Part shown: positions 1 to 9,268 of the stretch, one piece after another
How positions within the stretch are numbered: position 1 is the first letter of the stretch
Layout: the number at the start of each line of letters is the position of its first letter
Assembly: GCA_012295275.1 (NCBI GenBank)
Contig: CM022672.1
Span: 31,489,894 to 31,502,393 of the forward strand
Source: Chrysomallon squamiferum
Taxonomy: Eukaryota > Mollusca > Gastropoda > Neomphalida > Peltospiridae
Direction of reading: 5' to 3'
Length of the DNA: 12,500 bases
Program-made: the position numbers and the translations under genes
The notes under the pieces: model-generated
The model's database searches: none
Seen by the model: only the letters and a program-made list of their open reading frames with translations
Told to the model about the DNA's origin: nothing

Positions 1-350
1 TAAATAAACAAACAAATAAATTAATAACAATTATATAACTAAATAAACAAATAAACAAACAAACAAAATAAGTAAATAAATAAACAAATAAATAAACAAT
101 TAAACAAACAAATAAACAAACAAATAGATACAAATAATAAATAAATAAACAAATAAATAAGTAAATAAACAAATAAATAAATAATAAACAAACAAACAAA
201 CAAACAAACAAAATAAACAAATAAATAAGTAAATAAACAAATAAATAAAATAAGTAAATAAATAAACAAATAAATAAATAAATAAATAAATAAATAAACA
301 AACAAATAAATAAACAAACGAACAAACAGATAAATTAATAAATAAATAAA
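1..350. repeat. (TAAA)n/(CAAA)n tetranucleotide tract
   Basis: Imperfect TAAA, CAAA and AAATAAGT units fill the left edge. The long open frame on the minus strand (Tyr/Leu/Phe/Cys only) is a repeat artefact. If gene B continues past 365, this lies in its intron. A similar tract is at 11609-11788. Confidence 0.9.
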
Positions 351-364
351 ATGTGACTGTTTAC

Positions 365-829
365 CATCTTGCGGCAGCTGCCTGTTTGCAGACTCTGAGC
401 TCTGTGTCGAATATTTCCCCGCCAGGACACGTGTACGTCAACGTCTTCCCCGTGATACACATGTGATACGTCTTACAACTACGACAGCTCACGTACAGTC
501 CTAACATTTCTCGTGAACATGTTTCAATACACGTTGTCGCTGACGTCTCTGCACTTGCTAGAGACGTCGTTCGACTTGTCGAAGGCGTGGTTCTGCTAGT
601 TGAAGGCGTGGTTCTCATGGTTGAAGGCGTGGTTCTGCTAGTTGAAGGCGTGGTTCTCATGGTTGAAGGCGTGGTTCTGCTAGTTGAAGGCGTGGTTCTC
701 ATGGTTGAAGGCATGGTTTTATTACCAGAAGTTGAAGGCGTGGTTTCATTAGTTGAAGGCGTGGTCTCATTAGCTGAAGGCGTGGTCTCATTAGTTGAAG
801 GCGTGGTCTGATTAGCTGCAGATATTGGA
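365..829 (-). CDS. Gene B exon: mucin-like TTPST repeat fused to a CBM14 domain
   Basis: One exon carries a Thr/Ser/Pro-rich region of about 95 residues followed by a CBM14 domain. The mucin part has tandem heptads of the type TTPSTSR, TTPSTMR and TTPSTNE, and five N-x-T sequons (NQT, three NET, NKT), so heavy O- and N-glycosylation is expected. The CBM14 part has seven cysteines spaced x3, x10, x2, x5, x9, x12 and the aromatic motifs KTYHM and EIFDT. The eighth cysteine position falls on TGG, followed by TAA at 363-361. Splicing at TG|GTAAAC would make it a split Cys codon and continue the gene off the left edge. The acceptor is uncertain: CACCAAG before 829 fits phase 2, while CTGCAG before 815 would be phase 1. 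Confidence 0.85.
575..807 (-). repeat. 21-bp coding minisatellite in gene B (42-bp higher-order unit)
   Basis: The GAAGGCGTGG core starts at 581, 602, 623, 644, 665, 686, 707, 734, 755, 776 and 797. That is eleven copies at 21-bp spacing with one 27-bp step. From 581 to 707 copies alternate between two variants (Ser-Arg and Met-Arg heptads), giving a 42-bp super-unit. The remaining copies encode Asn-Glu variants. Confidence 0.92.
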
Positions 830-839
830 CTTGGTGCAT

Positions 840-1140
840 ACATATATATATATATATATATATACATACAACATATATATACCGTGATTTCTTGTTGACT
901 GAATCTGTAAGGAAAGTATTCTGTATTAACATTCTTTCTGTTTGTTCATTGATATTTAATGTCTGTGTTATTATTTACCTACCCAACCACGCACACGAAC
1001 ACACTGACGCACTCTTACATACGCATATATATATATATATATATATATATTTCACAACGCATATATATATTTCACAAATAATACAGGCACGCAAAAGAAC
1101 ATACGCACTCACGCATACACGCACATACACTCACGTACAC
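840..1140. repeat. (TA)n tracts and CA-rich sequence in gene B intron
   Basis: TA runs occur at about 841-864 and 1024-1050, with a second short run near 1061. They are followed by imperfect ACGC/ACAC-rich sequence up to the donor at 1144. This is the intron between the two CBM14 exons of gene B; no other exon was seen. Confidence 0.85.
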
Positions 1141-1144
1141 TGAC

Positions 1145-1331
1145 TCGCAGTGGTCATCCTCTTCCTTGTGGATACACCCCCCTTTCTCGCTGTTCCACCT
1201 CGTCCCCTCAGCGCAGGGCTTGACGAAGGTCTGACCGAAGTGACACTGGATGTACTGTGTGCAGTTGTTGCAGTCGGGGTAGTAGCCGTCGTGCTCTGAC
1301 AGGCAGCTCGTGATGCACTTCTCCAGGAGCT
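1145..1331 (-). CDS. Gene B exon: first CBM14 chitin-binding domain
   Basis: The acceptor is TTTTATTTTTGCAG. The exon enters in phase 1 (G|AG, Glu), then LLEKCITSC. The preferred donor is GTCAGT after TGC GA (phase 2), as in all gene A CBM14 exons. A stronger-looking GTGAGT lies 10 bases further on but would leave in phase 0. Eight cysteines are spaced x3, x10, x2, x5, x9, x12, x8. Motifs: GYYPDCNNC, TQYIQ, TRWNS, CIHKEEDDHC. It sits directly after the signal peptide, so the mature protein begins with a chitin-binding domain. It resembles modules 4 and 5 of gene A more than the YRPHC modules. GC-rich exon in AT-rich introns. Confidence 0.9.
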
Positions 1332-1613
1332 CTGCAAAAATAAAATAAAAACTTCATCCTTTATATCCAAACACCTTCTTTCGTTTTCTCATCTGACTGG
1401 GAAAAAAAAAAAAAAAAAAAAAACACGTATGTTAAAAACTAAATAATAATAAAGTTTCAAATGGTCGAAACATTATTTACTTCTTTTCTTACTTCATTGT
1501 AGAATTTATTTATTTATTTATTATTATTTTTTTAAACAAGTATTAAAGGAAGTATTTATGATTAATACGAGACATCATCGTAAACTGAGTTCATATATAT
1601 TCGGTTATAAATA

Positions 1614-1650
<37 letters not shown>

Positions 1651-1705
1651 AATAGGAACACAAGATGATTAAGCAATTACTATTTTTAGACTTTTTTCTT
1701 TCTTA
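1332..1705. other. AT-rich intron sequence with poly-A and GT/TA runs
   Basis: This is part of the intron after the signal-peptide exon. It holds an A homopolymer (about 1401-1423), an ATTT run near 1507-1530 and a GT-then-TA run (1613-1643). I see no coding potential. Confidence 0.7.
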
Positions 1706-1706
1706 G

Positions 1707-1728
1707 ATGGAGAGAGATAGAGAGAGAC

Positions 1729-1785
<57 letters not shown>

Positions 1786-1946
1786 GAGACAGAGAGAGAT
1801 AGAGAGAGATAGAGAAAGAGATAGAGAGAGAGACAGAGAGAGACAGAGAGAGACAGAGAGTGAGAGATAGAGAGAGACAGAGAGAGACAGAGAGAGTGAG
1901 AGAGTGAGATAGAGAGAGAAAGAGAGAGAGAGAGAGACAGAGAGAC

Positions 1947-1991
<45 letters not shown>

Positions 1992-2041
1992 GAAGAGAGA
2001 GAGACAGAGAGACAGAGAGAGAGAGAGAGAGAGACAGAGAA

Positions 2042-2132
<91 letters not shown>

Positions 2133-2164
2133 GTGAGAGATAGATAGAGAGAGAGAGAGAAGAG
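1707..2164. repeat. Long (GA)n microsatellite with GACA/GATA interruptions
   Basis: About 450 bp of GA dinucleotides is interrupted by GACA and GATA units. It lies in the first coding-region intron of gene B and reads (CU)n in the transcript, starting roughly 20 nt past the donor at 2182. The Ser/Leu open frame across it is a repeat artefact. Confidence 0.95.
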
Positions 2165-2181
2165 TTAAATATTATTCTTAC

Positions 2182-2254
2182 CCTCTTGTCCACGCGCAGG
2201 ACATAATAATTCAAACAGAAGACAAATGACAAAACTGGGTAACTTCGCCATCAT
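2182..2254 (-). CDS. Gene B first coding exon: signal peptide
   Basis: The exon starts ATGATG and encodes 24 residues: MMAKLPSFVICLLFELLC, then PARGQE. This is a typical secretory signal with a basic Lys, a hydrophobic core and a small-residue cleavage region (around ARG-Q). It ends in phase 1 at a strong GTAAGA donor. The next exon begins AG in phase 1, so the junction reads GQ-E-E-LLEKC. A good 3' splice site (TTTCTGTTACAG) stands one base before the first ATG, implying an untranslated exon upstream. The open frame past the donor runs into a (CT)n microsatellite and is not coding. It marks a new gene distinct from gene A, which has already terminated at 5442. Confidence 0.78.
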
Positions 2255-2255
2255 T

Positions 2256-2306
2256 CTGTAACAGAAACAGTTTGTGTTCATTCATATAACAGAAACAGTT
2301 TGTGTT
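2256..2306 (-). repeat. Duplicated splice-acceptor tract upstream of the gene B ATG
   Basis: The sequence reading AACACAAACTGTTTCTGTTA on the minus strand occurs twice, about 30 bp apart. The copy nearest the ATG ends in CAG and can act as a 3' splice site. The outer copy reads TTAT and has lost the AG. This is a short tandem duplication of the polypyrimidine/acceptor region. Confidence 0.7.
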
Positions 2307-2309
2307 TTA

Positions 2310-2315
2310 ATACAC

Positions 2316-2346
<31 letters not shown>

Positions 2347-2545
2347 TATATACGTACATACATACATATATACGTACATACATACATATATATACGTACA
2401 TACATACATATATACGTACATACTACATATATACATACATATACACACACACACACACACACACACGTAAAGACACATACAGAGACAGAGAGATTATAGA
2501 TATGGATATAGGTATAGGAATAGATATAGCGATACATAACGATAT
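2310..2545. repeat. CATA/TACGTA, (CA)n and GATATA microsatellites
   Basis: CATA repeats with TATA and TACGTA steps fill 2310-2443. They are followed by (CA)n at 2444-2466 and an imperfect GATATAG stretch to about 2545. The Tyr/Ile/His/Thr open frames here are repeat artefacts. Confidence 0.9.
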
Positions 2546-3415
2546 GTTGTTACTATGTTCAGGATTAGATTATCTTTAAAAGTAAATTTATATATTTAAA
2601 CACCGTTAGTATTCTTCCAGATAATGTTTCTACTTTCAGCCTATATTACAGTAAACATAGTATGTTTTTAAATATGTAACCAGAAAGAATCTTAAGTTTT
2701 CTTCATCGTCACCTCAGTGACTGGTTTTAGATCATTCATTTCACATTTACAGACCTGTATTTTTTCCCTCTATCAACATCACTATGTCAAAGGCGTGTGC
2801 AAAATACTACTGCGTCTGAGTGTCCATATATTATCTATAAAACCACTTTTAAAAAAAAAAAATAATTAGAATGACGATGTTTAATTACTTGTGTCCATAA
2901 AACCGATTCCTACAAACACCCCTGGTTTATAAAAAAAATCTTGTGAAATTTGAAAAGTTGGATTCAATTCGATTTGTGGATTTCACTTTAACTGAATCTG
3001 ATTTGGGATCCGAAACGGCGGCCATGTTAAGAAGTGAATAATTCTAAGTATGCAGCTCAGCATCAACTGACAGTCTTTCTAAATCCAGCTATATTCAGAT
3101 AATTTATTTAAGAAAAAAAAAATAATAATAACAATATATAACTTTCCACGTTCACTAAGTATAATTATTGTACTGATCTGTAAATGTTCCCCATTATCAA
3201 TACCATCATTTTTATACATAGGTCTAATAATTCCAAGTAGCCATGGTGACTGCAAATACAGTATCGTTATTCTGTAACATACATTTTAGATATTAACGAT
3301 AAGATTGTTAGGTAGTGGTTAGAAAACTTGCGTAAGATATTTTACATTTGCAACAAGTTAGTGCTTTGGTTATGTTTTAAGAGCTGTGTTCGCTTTCATA
3401 CAGACGTACAGAATG
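2546..3415. other. Non-coding AT-rich spacer (possible first intron of gene B)
   Basis: No exon with coding character, RNA gene or transposon termini could be recognised on either strand. Short A runs are present near 2852 and 3113. If the promoter at about 4002 is real, this is intron 1 of gene B. Confidence 0.6.
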
Positions 3416-3417
3416 GT

Positions 3418-3715
3418 TAATAATTATAGCAACAACAACAACAGCAATAATAATAATAATAACAACAAAAATAGTAATAACAATGATAATAATAATAATA
3501 ATAACAAAACTTATAATAATAATAACAGTAATAACAATGACAACAACAACAACAACAATAATAATAAAAATACAAATAATAATAATAGTAACAATAATAA
3601 TAGTAATAATAATAACAACAAATTAATAATAATAATAACAGTAATAACAATGACAAGAAAATAATAACAATAATAATTTTAAAAAGTTAATAATAACAAC
3701 TACAACAATAATATT

Positions 3716-3765
<50 letters not shown>

Positions 3766-3900
3766 CAACAACAAGAAAAAGAAGAACATCGAAAACAGTA
3801 GAAACAGTAATAATAAAAAATACTGCTACTACTGTTACTGCTGCTAATGCTACTACTACTCCTACTACTACTATTACTACTACTAATAATAATAATAGAA
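3418..3900. repeat. AAT/AAC and ACT/TGC trinucleotide tracts
   Basis: Imperfect AAC/AAT units occupy 3418-3680. A purer (AAT)n run spans 3715-3762, and TAC/TGC-type triplets span 3820-3895. The Asn-rich frame on the plus strand follows from the triplet repeat: it has no splice partners or domain and is not called coding. Confidence 0.9.
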
Positions 3901-3949
3901 TGATAGAGTAATAATTAAAAAACAAAACAATCAAAGCACAGTTACTTAC

Positions 3950-4002
3950 AATCTGCTGTTCTCTCTAATGACTCATTGTTTGTAACTTTCAAACTTTATA
4001 TA
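3950..4002 (-). promoter_or_regulatory. Candidate core promoter and untranslated first exon of gene B
   Basis: On the minus strand a TATATAAAG element (4002-3994) is followed about 33 nt later by an initiator-like TCATT around 3969. A perfect donor, CAGATT|GTAAGT, follows after 3950. The untranslated exon would join the acceptor at 2256 just before the signal-peptide ATG across an intron of about 1.7 kb. A TGAGTCA AP-1-type motif overlaps the start region. This is inferred from spacing only, and TATA-like words are common in AT-rich DNA. Confidence 0.38.
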
Positions 4003-5400
<1,398 letters not shown>

Positions 5401-5406
5401 TTTATT
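5401..5406 (-). promoter_or_regulatory. AATAAA polyadenylation signal of gene A
   Basis: The minus strand reads AATAAA 35 nt after the TAA stop at 5442, in an AT-rich context. Cleavage would be expected 10-30 nt further on (about 5370-5391), giving a very short 3' UTR. Position relative to the stop is the main support. Confidence 0.6.
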
Positions 5407-5441
5407 GTTTAGAGATTAACGACAAAGAGATTATCGAGGGA

Positions 5442-5614
5442 TTAACAGCGGTAATCCTTCGAGCAGCTTTGTAACTGGTAACTGAAGAACTTCCCGGGTG
5501 GACACTTGTACAACAGCAGATTTGACGAGGAGCACATAAAAAATTCCGTGCAGTTTGGACACTTGGGATACACCCCGTCCTCCAGACCCTCACAGTTGTC
5601 ATAGCAACTCTTCA
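5442..5614 (-). CDS. Gene A terminal exon: last CBM14 domain and stop
   Basis: Acceptor TTGTATTGCAG precedes 5614. The exon enters in phase 1 (TG, then KSCYDNC) and runs 56 codons to TAA at 5444-5442. Eight cysteines are spaced x3, x10, x2, x5, x9, x12, x5. Motifs include VYPKCPNC, TEFFM with the conserved aromatic, and CPPGKFFSY. The protein ends just after the last cysteine (KDYRC), so the CBM14 domain is the C-terminus with no tail or membrane anchor. The tail between the last two cysteines is shorter than in the other modules. A polyadenylation hexamer follows 35 nt after the stop. Confidence 0.92.
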
Positions 5615-5726
5615 CTGCAATACAAACACAGAAACAATATAGAGTCGCGTAAACGTACTCAGTCTGTAATTAAAATGAACCAGCCATTAAATTGTTTTAA
5701 CAGGACTGTACGAAGCAATATTTTTA

Positions 5727-6187
5727 ACTCATTTTTATTTTATTTTATTTTGTTTTGTTTTATTTTATTTTGTTTTATTTTGTTTTATTTTATTTTGTGT
5801 TATTTTATTTTGTTTTATTTTGTTTTATTTTATTTTGGTTTGTTTTATTTTATTTTATTTTATTTCGTTTTATTTTATTATATTTTATTATTGTTTTTTT
5901 TTATTATTGTATTCTATTTTATTTTATATATTTTATTTTTATTTTATTTTATTTTTTTTTATTTCATTTTATTTGTATTTATTTTTTATTATTGCATTTT
6001 ATTTTATTTTATTTCATTTTATATATTTTATTTTATTTAATTATTATTTTATTTTATTTTACTTCATTTTTTTATTATTCTATTTTATTTTATTTTATAG
6101 TTTATTTTATTTTATTTTTATTTTTTATTATTATTATATTTTATTTTATTCTTAAATATTATTTTATTTCATTATTTTATTATATTA
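5727..6187. repeat. (TTTTA)n pentanucleotide tract
   Basis: About 460 bp of TTTTA units with TTTTG, TTTCA and TTATTA variants fill the last intron of gene A. The Phe/Ile/Leu/Tyr open frames on the plus strand are repeat artefacts. Confidence 0.95.
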
Positions 6188-6270
6188 TACGTTTGTATCT
6201 CCATATGTCAGTATATAATTTTAAATTACCTGCGTTACTTGTAACTGGTGCTGTAGTAGTTGGGGAGTAC

Positions 6271-6434
6271 CTTCCAGTATCGCGGTAGTAGCTACTGGTA
6301 GTGGGGGAGTACCTTCTAGCAGTGGGGGAGTAACTTCGGGTAGGGGGTACAGCTTCTGAAGCTCGGATAAGTAATCCTTGGTGGTCCCGTCATTGTTAAA
6401 ACCTTGCTGATATTTTGCTTGTGGAGGAGTATTC
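6271..6434 (-). CDS. Gene A Pro/Thr-rich linker exon, donor end uncertain
   Basis: Acceptor TTATTTCAG precedes 6434 and gives a phase-2 entry (TG|G, Trp), then NTPPQAKYQQGF and a Pro/Thr/Leu-rich tail. The obvious strong donor, GCAG|GTAATT after 6230, would leave in phase 0 and clash with the phase-1 start of the last CBM14 exon. Two upstream donors, GAAG|GTACTC after 6313 and after 6271, leave in phase 1 and are 42 bp apart. Both resemble the GAAG|GTACGC donor used by the linker exon at 11354. The end given here is the longer of these. In the other frame, 6355-6230 reads a YSPTT-type repeat and reaches 6230 in phase 1, but that frame has stops nearer the acceptor. Either alternative splicing or a one-base assembly error could explain this. 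Confidence 0.55.
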
Positions 6435-6481
6435 CTGAAATAAATTATCACTGAAATAACCTATTTGTCATAAAGCAATGT

Positions 6482-6628
6482 ACGCGTGCGTGCGTGTGTG
6501 TGTGTGTGTGTGTGTTTGTGTGTGATACAAAAAAAAGCACTTATACATTGAAAGGGACACATACAAATAGATGACGGAAAGCTACACACACACACACACA
6601 TACACACACGTAAATACATACATACGTT

Positions 6629-6715
<87 letters not shown>
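6482..6715. repeat. (GT)n, (CA)n and (GA)n microsatellites
   Basis: GT units span 6484-6523, CA units 6583-6610 and a pure (GA)n tract 6631-6714. All lie in the gene A intron upstream of the linker exon at 6434. The GA tract reads (CU)n in the transcript. Confidence 0.95.
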
Positions 6716-6717
<2 letters not shown>

Positions 6718-6909
6718 ACGAATAGAATCATTCCTTGTAGTCTGTATCGTTAATCTATTTATGTGTCAATCTTATTAGTTGATCTCGATATAATTAATCT
6801 TCAGATTATTAATTCTTCTTAACTTGTTAATCCAAATATAGATTATGTCTAAATCGTTTATCTTTCACTTTGTTAATCTTTCAATCATTTAACATATGTG
6901 TCTTGTGCA

Positions 6910-7722
6910 GACACACACACAAACACACACACAGACAGACAGACAGAAGTTGAGTGAGAGATGTGTTATATAGAGGAATGACAGACAGAAAGACGCACAT
7001 ACACATAGACACACAGACACACAGACACACAGACACAGAGACACACACACAGACAGACAGAAGTTGAGTGAGAGATGTGTTATACAGAGAAATGACAGAC
7101 ACACAGACACAGAGACACACACACAGACAGACAGAAGTTGAGTGAGAGATGTGTTATACAGAGAAATGACAGACACAAAGACACACAGACACAGAGACAC
7201 ACAGACAGACAGGCAGAAGTTGAGTGAGAGATGTGTTATACAGAGAAACAACAGACACACAGACACAGAGACACACAGACACACAGACATAAGTTGAGTG
7301 AGAGATCTGTTATACAGAGAAATGACAGACACAAAGACACACAGACACACAGACACAGAGACACACATACAGACAGGCAGAAGTTGAGTGAGAGATGTGT
7401 TATACAGAGAAACGACAGACACACAGAGACACAGAGACAGACAGACAGACATAAGTTGAGTGAGAGATGTGTTATACAGAGAAACAACAGACACACAGAC
7501 ACAGAGACACACAGACAGACAGACAGACATAAGTTGAGTGAGAGATGTGTTATACAGAGAAACAACAGACACACAGACACAGAGACACACATACACACAT
7601 ACACAGACAGAAGTTGAGGGGATGTGTTATACAGAGAAACGACAGACACACAGAGAGAGACACTCAGACACACAGACACACAGACAAAATGACACAAAGA
7701 CACACAGACAGACACACAGACA
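6910..7722. repeat. Compound minisatellite, nine copies of a 72-114 bp unit
   Basis: A conserved core beginning AAGTTGAGTGAGAGATGTGT recurs at 6947, 7061, 7135, 7217, 7291, 7381, 7453, 7531 and 7611, followed by TATACAGAGAAAYRACAGAC. Variable CA, GACA and CACAGA spacers separate the cores. The array ends about six bases from the splice donor at 7728, in the same intron. Long frames on either strand are repeat artefacts. Confidence 0.95.
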
Positions 7723-7727
7723 CGAAC

Positions 7728-7923
7728 CAGCAGGGGATGCTGTCGTCTGCGTAATTGCACATCTTCGAGACTGGGTCCCAGCGAGCCGACTCGGGACACG
7801 TCGTGCGAAAACCTCGGCCGCGGAAACAGCGCACGTAGCTGACGCAGTCGTAGCAGTAGGGGTATTTGTCGTCGAGCCGGACCGCGCATTCAGCCACGCT
7901 GACCACGCAGTCGTCCGGGGCCA
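7728..7923 (-). CDS. Gene A exon: CBM14 chitin-binding domain, module 4 in window (divergent)
   Basis: The acceptor is AAATTTCAG. The donor GTTCGT lies at the very edge of a CA/GACA minisatellite. The exon enters in phase 1 (TG GCC, read APDDC) and leaves in phase 2 after TGC TG. Eight cysteines are spaced x6, x10, x2, x5, x9, x12, x8, with YPYCYDC, VSYVR and ARWDP motifs. It is more divergent than modules 1-3: it lacks YRPHC, uses Trp in place of Phe before the seventh cysteine, and ends NYADDSIPC. It is distinctly GC-rich against very AT-rich surroundings. An alternative donor a few bases on (GTGTCT) would break the phase pattern, so 7728 is preferred. Confidence 0.9.
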
Positions 7924-8044
7924 CTGAAATTTAGTCAGAGTTACCATAGAAACAGTGAAATTTAGTCATTCTAAACATAGAAACAGTGAAATTTCGAAAT
8001 AAAACAACAACAACAAAAAAAAAAAACTACAAAAACAGCTACAA

Positions 8045-8500
8045 TTATAGATACTATTGGATACTGCTATAAATACTACTGGATACTACTGGATACTACT
8101 ATAGATACTACTGGATACCACTATAAATACTACTGGATACTACTACAGATACTACTGGAAAATATTAAAATGTCAGTCCACTACTGGAAACATAAAAACT
8201 GTTTATCATTTATTTTAATTTCTTCAAAAGCAACAACAACAACAACTACTACTACTATTAATGCTATACTACTAATACTAATACTATCACAATTAATACT
8301 ACCGTGAATGCTGGAACTACTACTACTATTTCTGCTGCTTCTATTACAACAGCTACTATTACAATTACAGCTACTACCACTAATGCTGTTATTATTACAG
8401 TGACTACGTTTGATATTAACATCGTCAGTAGCAACACCCACCCATTGTTATTATTTACTATTTCTAGAACGACTACTACTACTACTACTACTACTATTAT
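8045..8500. repeat. GATACTACT minisatellite and ACT/ACA trinucleotide tracts
   Basis: Imperfect ACTACTGGATACTACTATAGAT units span about 8045-8160. Degenerate ACT/ACA triplets follow at 8226-8420, and a purer ACT run lies at 8470-8496. All fall within a gene A intron. Confidence 0.85.
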
Positions 8501-8548
8501 ATTACTGTTACTACTTATAATAATGATAAGAATAAAGACGTCACTAAC

Positions 8549-8610
8549 AAATTTGTTTTTCTGGTTTGTTTGTTTCGTTCGACTTCGTCTCAGTTTTCTG
8601 ATCAGCCAGT
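8549..8610 (-). CDS. Gene A short hydrophilic linker exon (cryptic, phase-predicted)
   Basis: This exon is required by frame. The CBM14 exon ending at 9269 leaves in phase 2 while the next begins at 7923 in phase 1, so a phase 2-to-1 exon must lie between. One candidate fits: acceptor CATCTTTCAG before 8610 and donor GTTAGT after 8549, 62 bp with 20 complete codons. It encodes LADQKTETKSNETNKPEKQI. The first split codon is CA|A (Gln), so it opens Gln-Leu like the other linkers (Arg-Leu, Asn-Leu). The last split codon is T|TG (Leu), leading into APDDC. It holds one N-x-T sequon (NET). Charged Lys/Glu/Thr composition suits a flexible spacer. There is no transcript evidence, so it remains a prediction. 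Confidence 0.68.
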
Positions 8611-8734
8611 CTGAAAGATGAAGGATTTTTTAAATTAATTAAAAATTAAATATATATATATATAAATATTACTCTCCATTAATAAAAATATTAGTGGTGA
8701 ATAATATTTATTTTTTATTTTTATCATCTTGCTG

Positions 8735-8768
8735 TCAGAAATACACACACACACACACACACACACAG
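8735..8768. repeat. (CA)n microsatellite
   Basis: A short CA run at about 8743-8766 in a gene A intron. The sequence around it (8611-9030) shows no exon. Confidence 0.9.
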
Positions 8769-9031
8769 TCACAGAGATAGATAAAACTGGAGAGAAAGTG
8801 AGTTATGTATTAGTTCTATAGCTCGGTAGATTGTTAGATACATACGTACAGTCATCGATAAATAATCAGAAAGAGAGTCAGCTATACAGATAGGCATATA
8901 GATACACAGACAGAGATAAAACAAAATTAACTAAAATTTATCACTGTTTATAATTCAAATGAATAATATTTTATCATATTTTCTTTCATGCATATATATG
9001 AAGACAAAGATAGACTGAAGCTGAATGACAG

Positions 9032-9082
<51 letters not shown>

Positions 9083-9084
9083 GC

Positions 9085-9131
<47 letters not shown>

Positions 9132-9258
9132 TAGATAGATAGACAGACAGACAAACAGACAGACAATCAGACAGACAGAGAGATTAGACAGACAACAGGC
9201 AGACCGACAGACAGACAGACAACAATCAGACAGACAACAAGACCGACAGGCAGACAAA
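9032..9258. repeat. (GATA)n then (GACA)n tetranucleotide tract
   Basis: GATA units (9032-9080) pass into GACA units with short GATA relapses to about 9258, ending about ten bases from the donor of the exon at 9269. In the transcript it reads UGUC/UAUC repeats. Confidence 0.95.
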
Positions 9259-9268
9259 CAACACTTAC

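Noticed and set aside
1135-1145. GTGAGT donor 10 bases past the preferred donor of the gene B CBM14 exon
   Set aside because: It matches the consensus better than GTCAGT but would leave in phase 0, which fits no candidate next exon; every other CBM14 exon leaves in phase 2. Kept as an alternative only.
1669-2232. 187-residue Ser/Leu frame beginning MSFVFCLNYY
   Set aside because: Wrong frame over the signal-peptide exon, then (CT)n microsatellite; the correct frame begins at 2254 and stops at the donor after 2182.
3386-3664. Asn-rich open frame on the plus strand
   Set aside because: Produced entirely by an imperfect AAT/AAC triplet repeat; no splice sites, domain or non-repeat coding sequence at either end.
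5555-6288. Long Phe/Ile/Leu/Tyr frames on the plus strand resembling membrane proteins
   Set aside because: They are translations of the (TTTTA)n tract and lie antisense across the last intron and a linker exon of gene A.
6360-6434. A 47-nt intron inside the linker exon that would reconcile both frames
   Set aside because: A donor (CAAG|GTTTTA) and acceptor (CTTCAG) exist in matching phase, but 47 nt is shorter than typical animal introns; tandem donors or an assembly error are simpler.
6889-7927. Long Cys/Val/Leu-rich and His/Thr/Arg-rich frames on both strands
   Set aside because: Translations of the CA/GACA minisatellite; only 7923-7728 has CBM14 coding character.
9032-9258. GATA/GACA tract as a CRISPR-like array or sex-chromosome Bkm-type marker
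   Set aside because: There are no unique spacers, so it is not CRISPR; GATA/GACA repeats are common in animal genomes and one tract says nothing about sex linkage.
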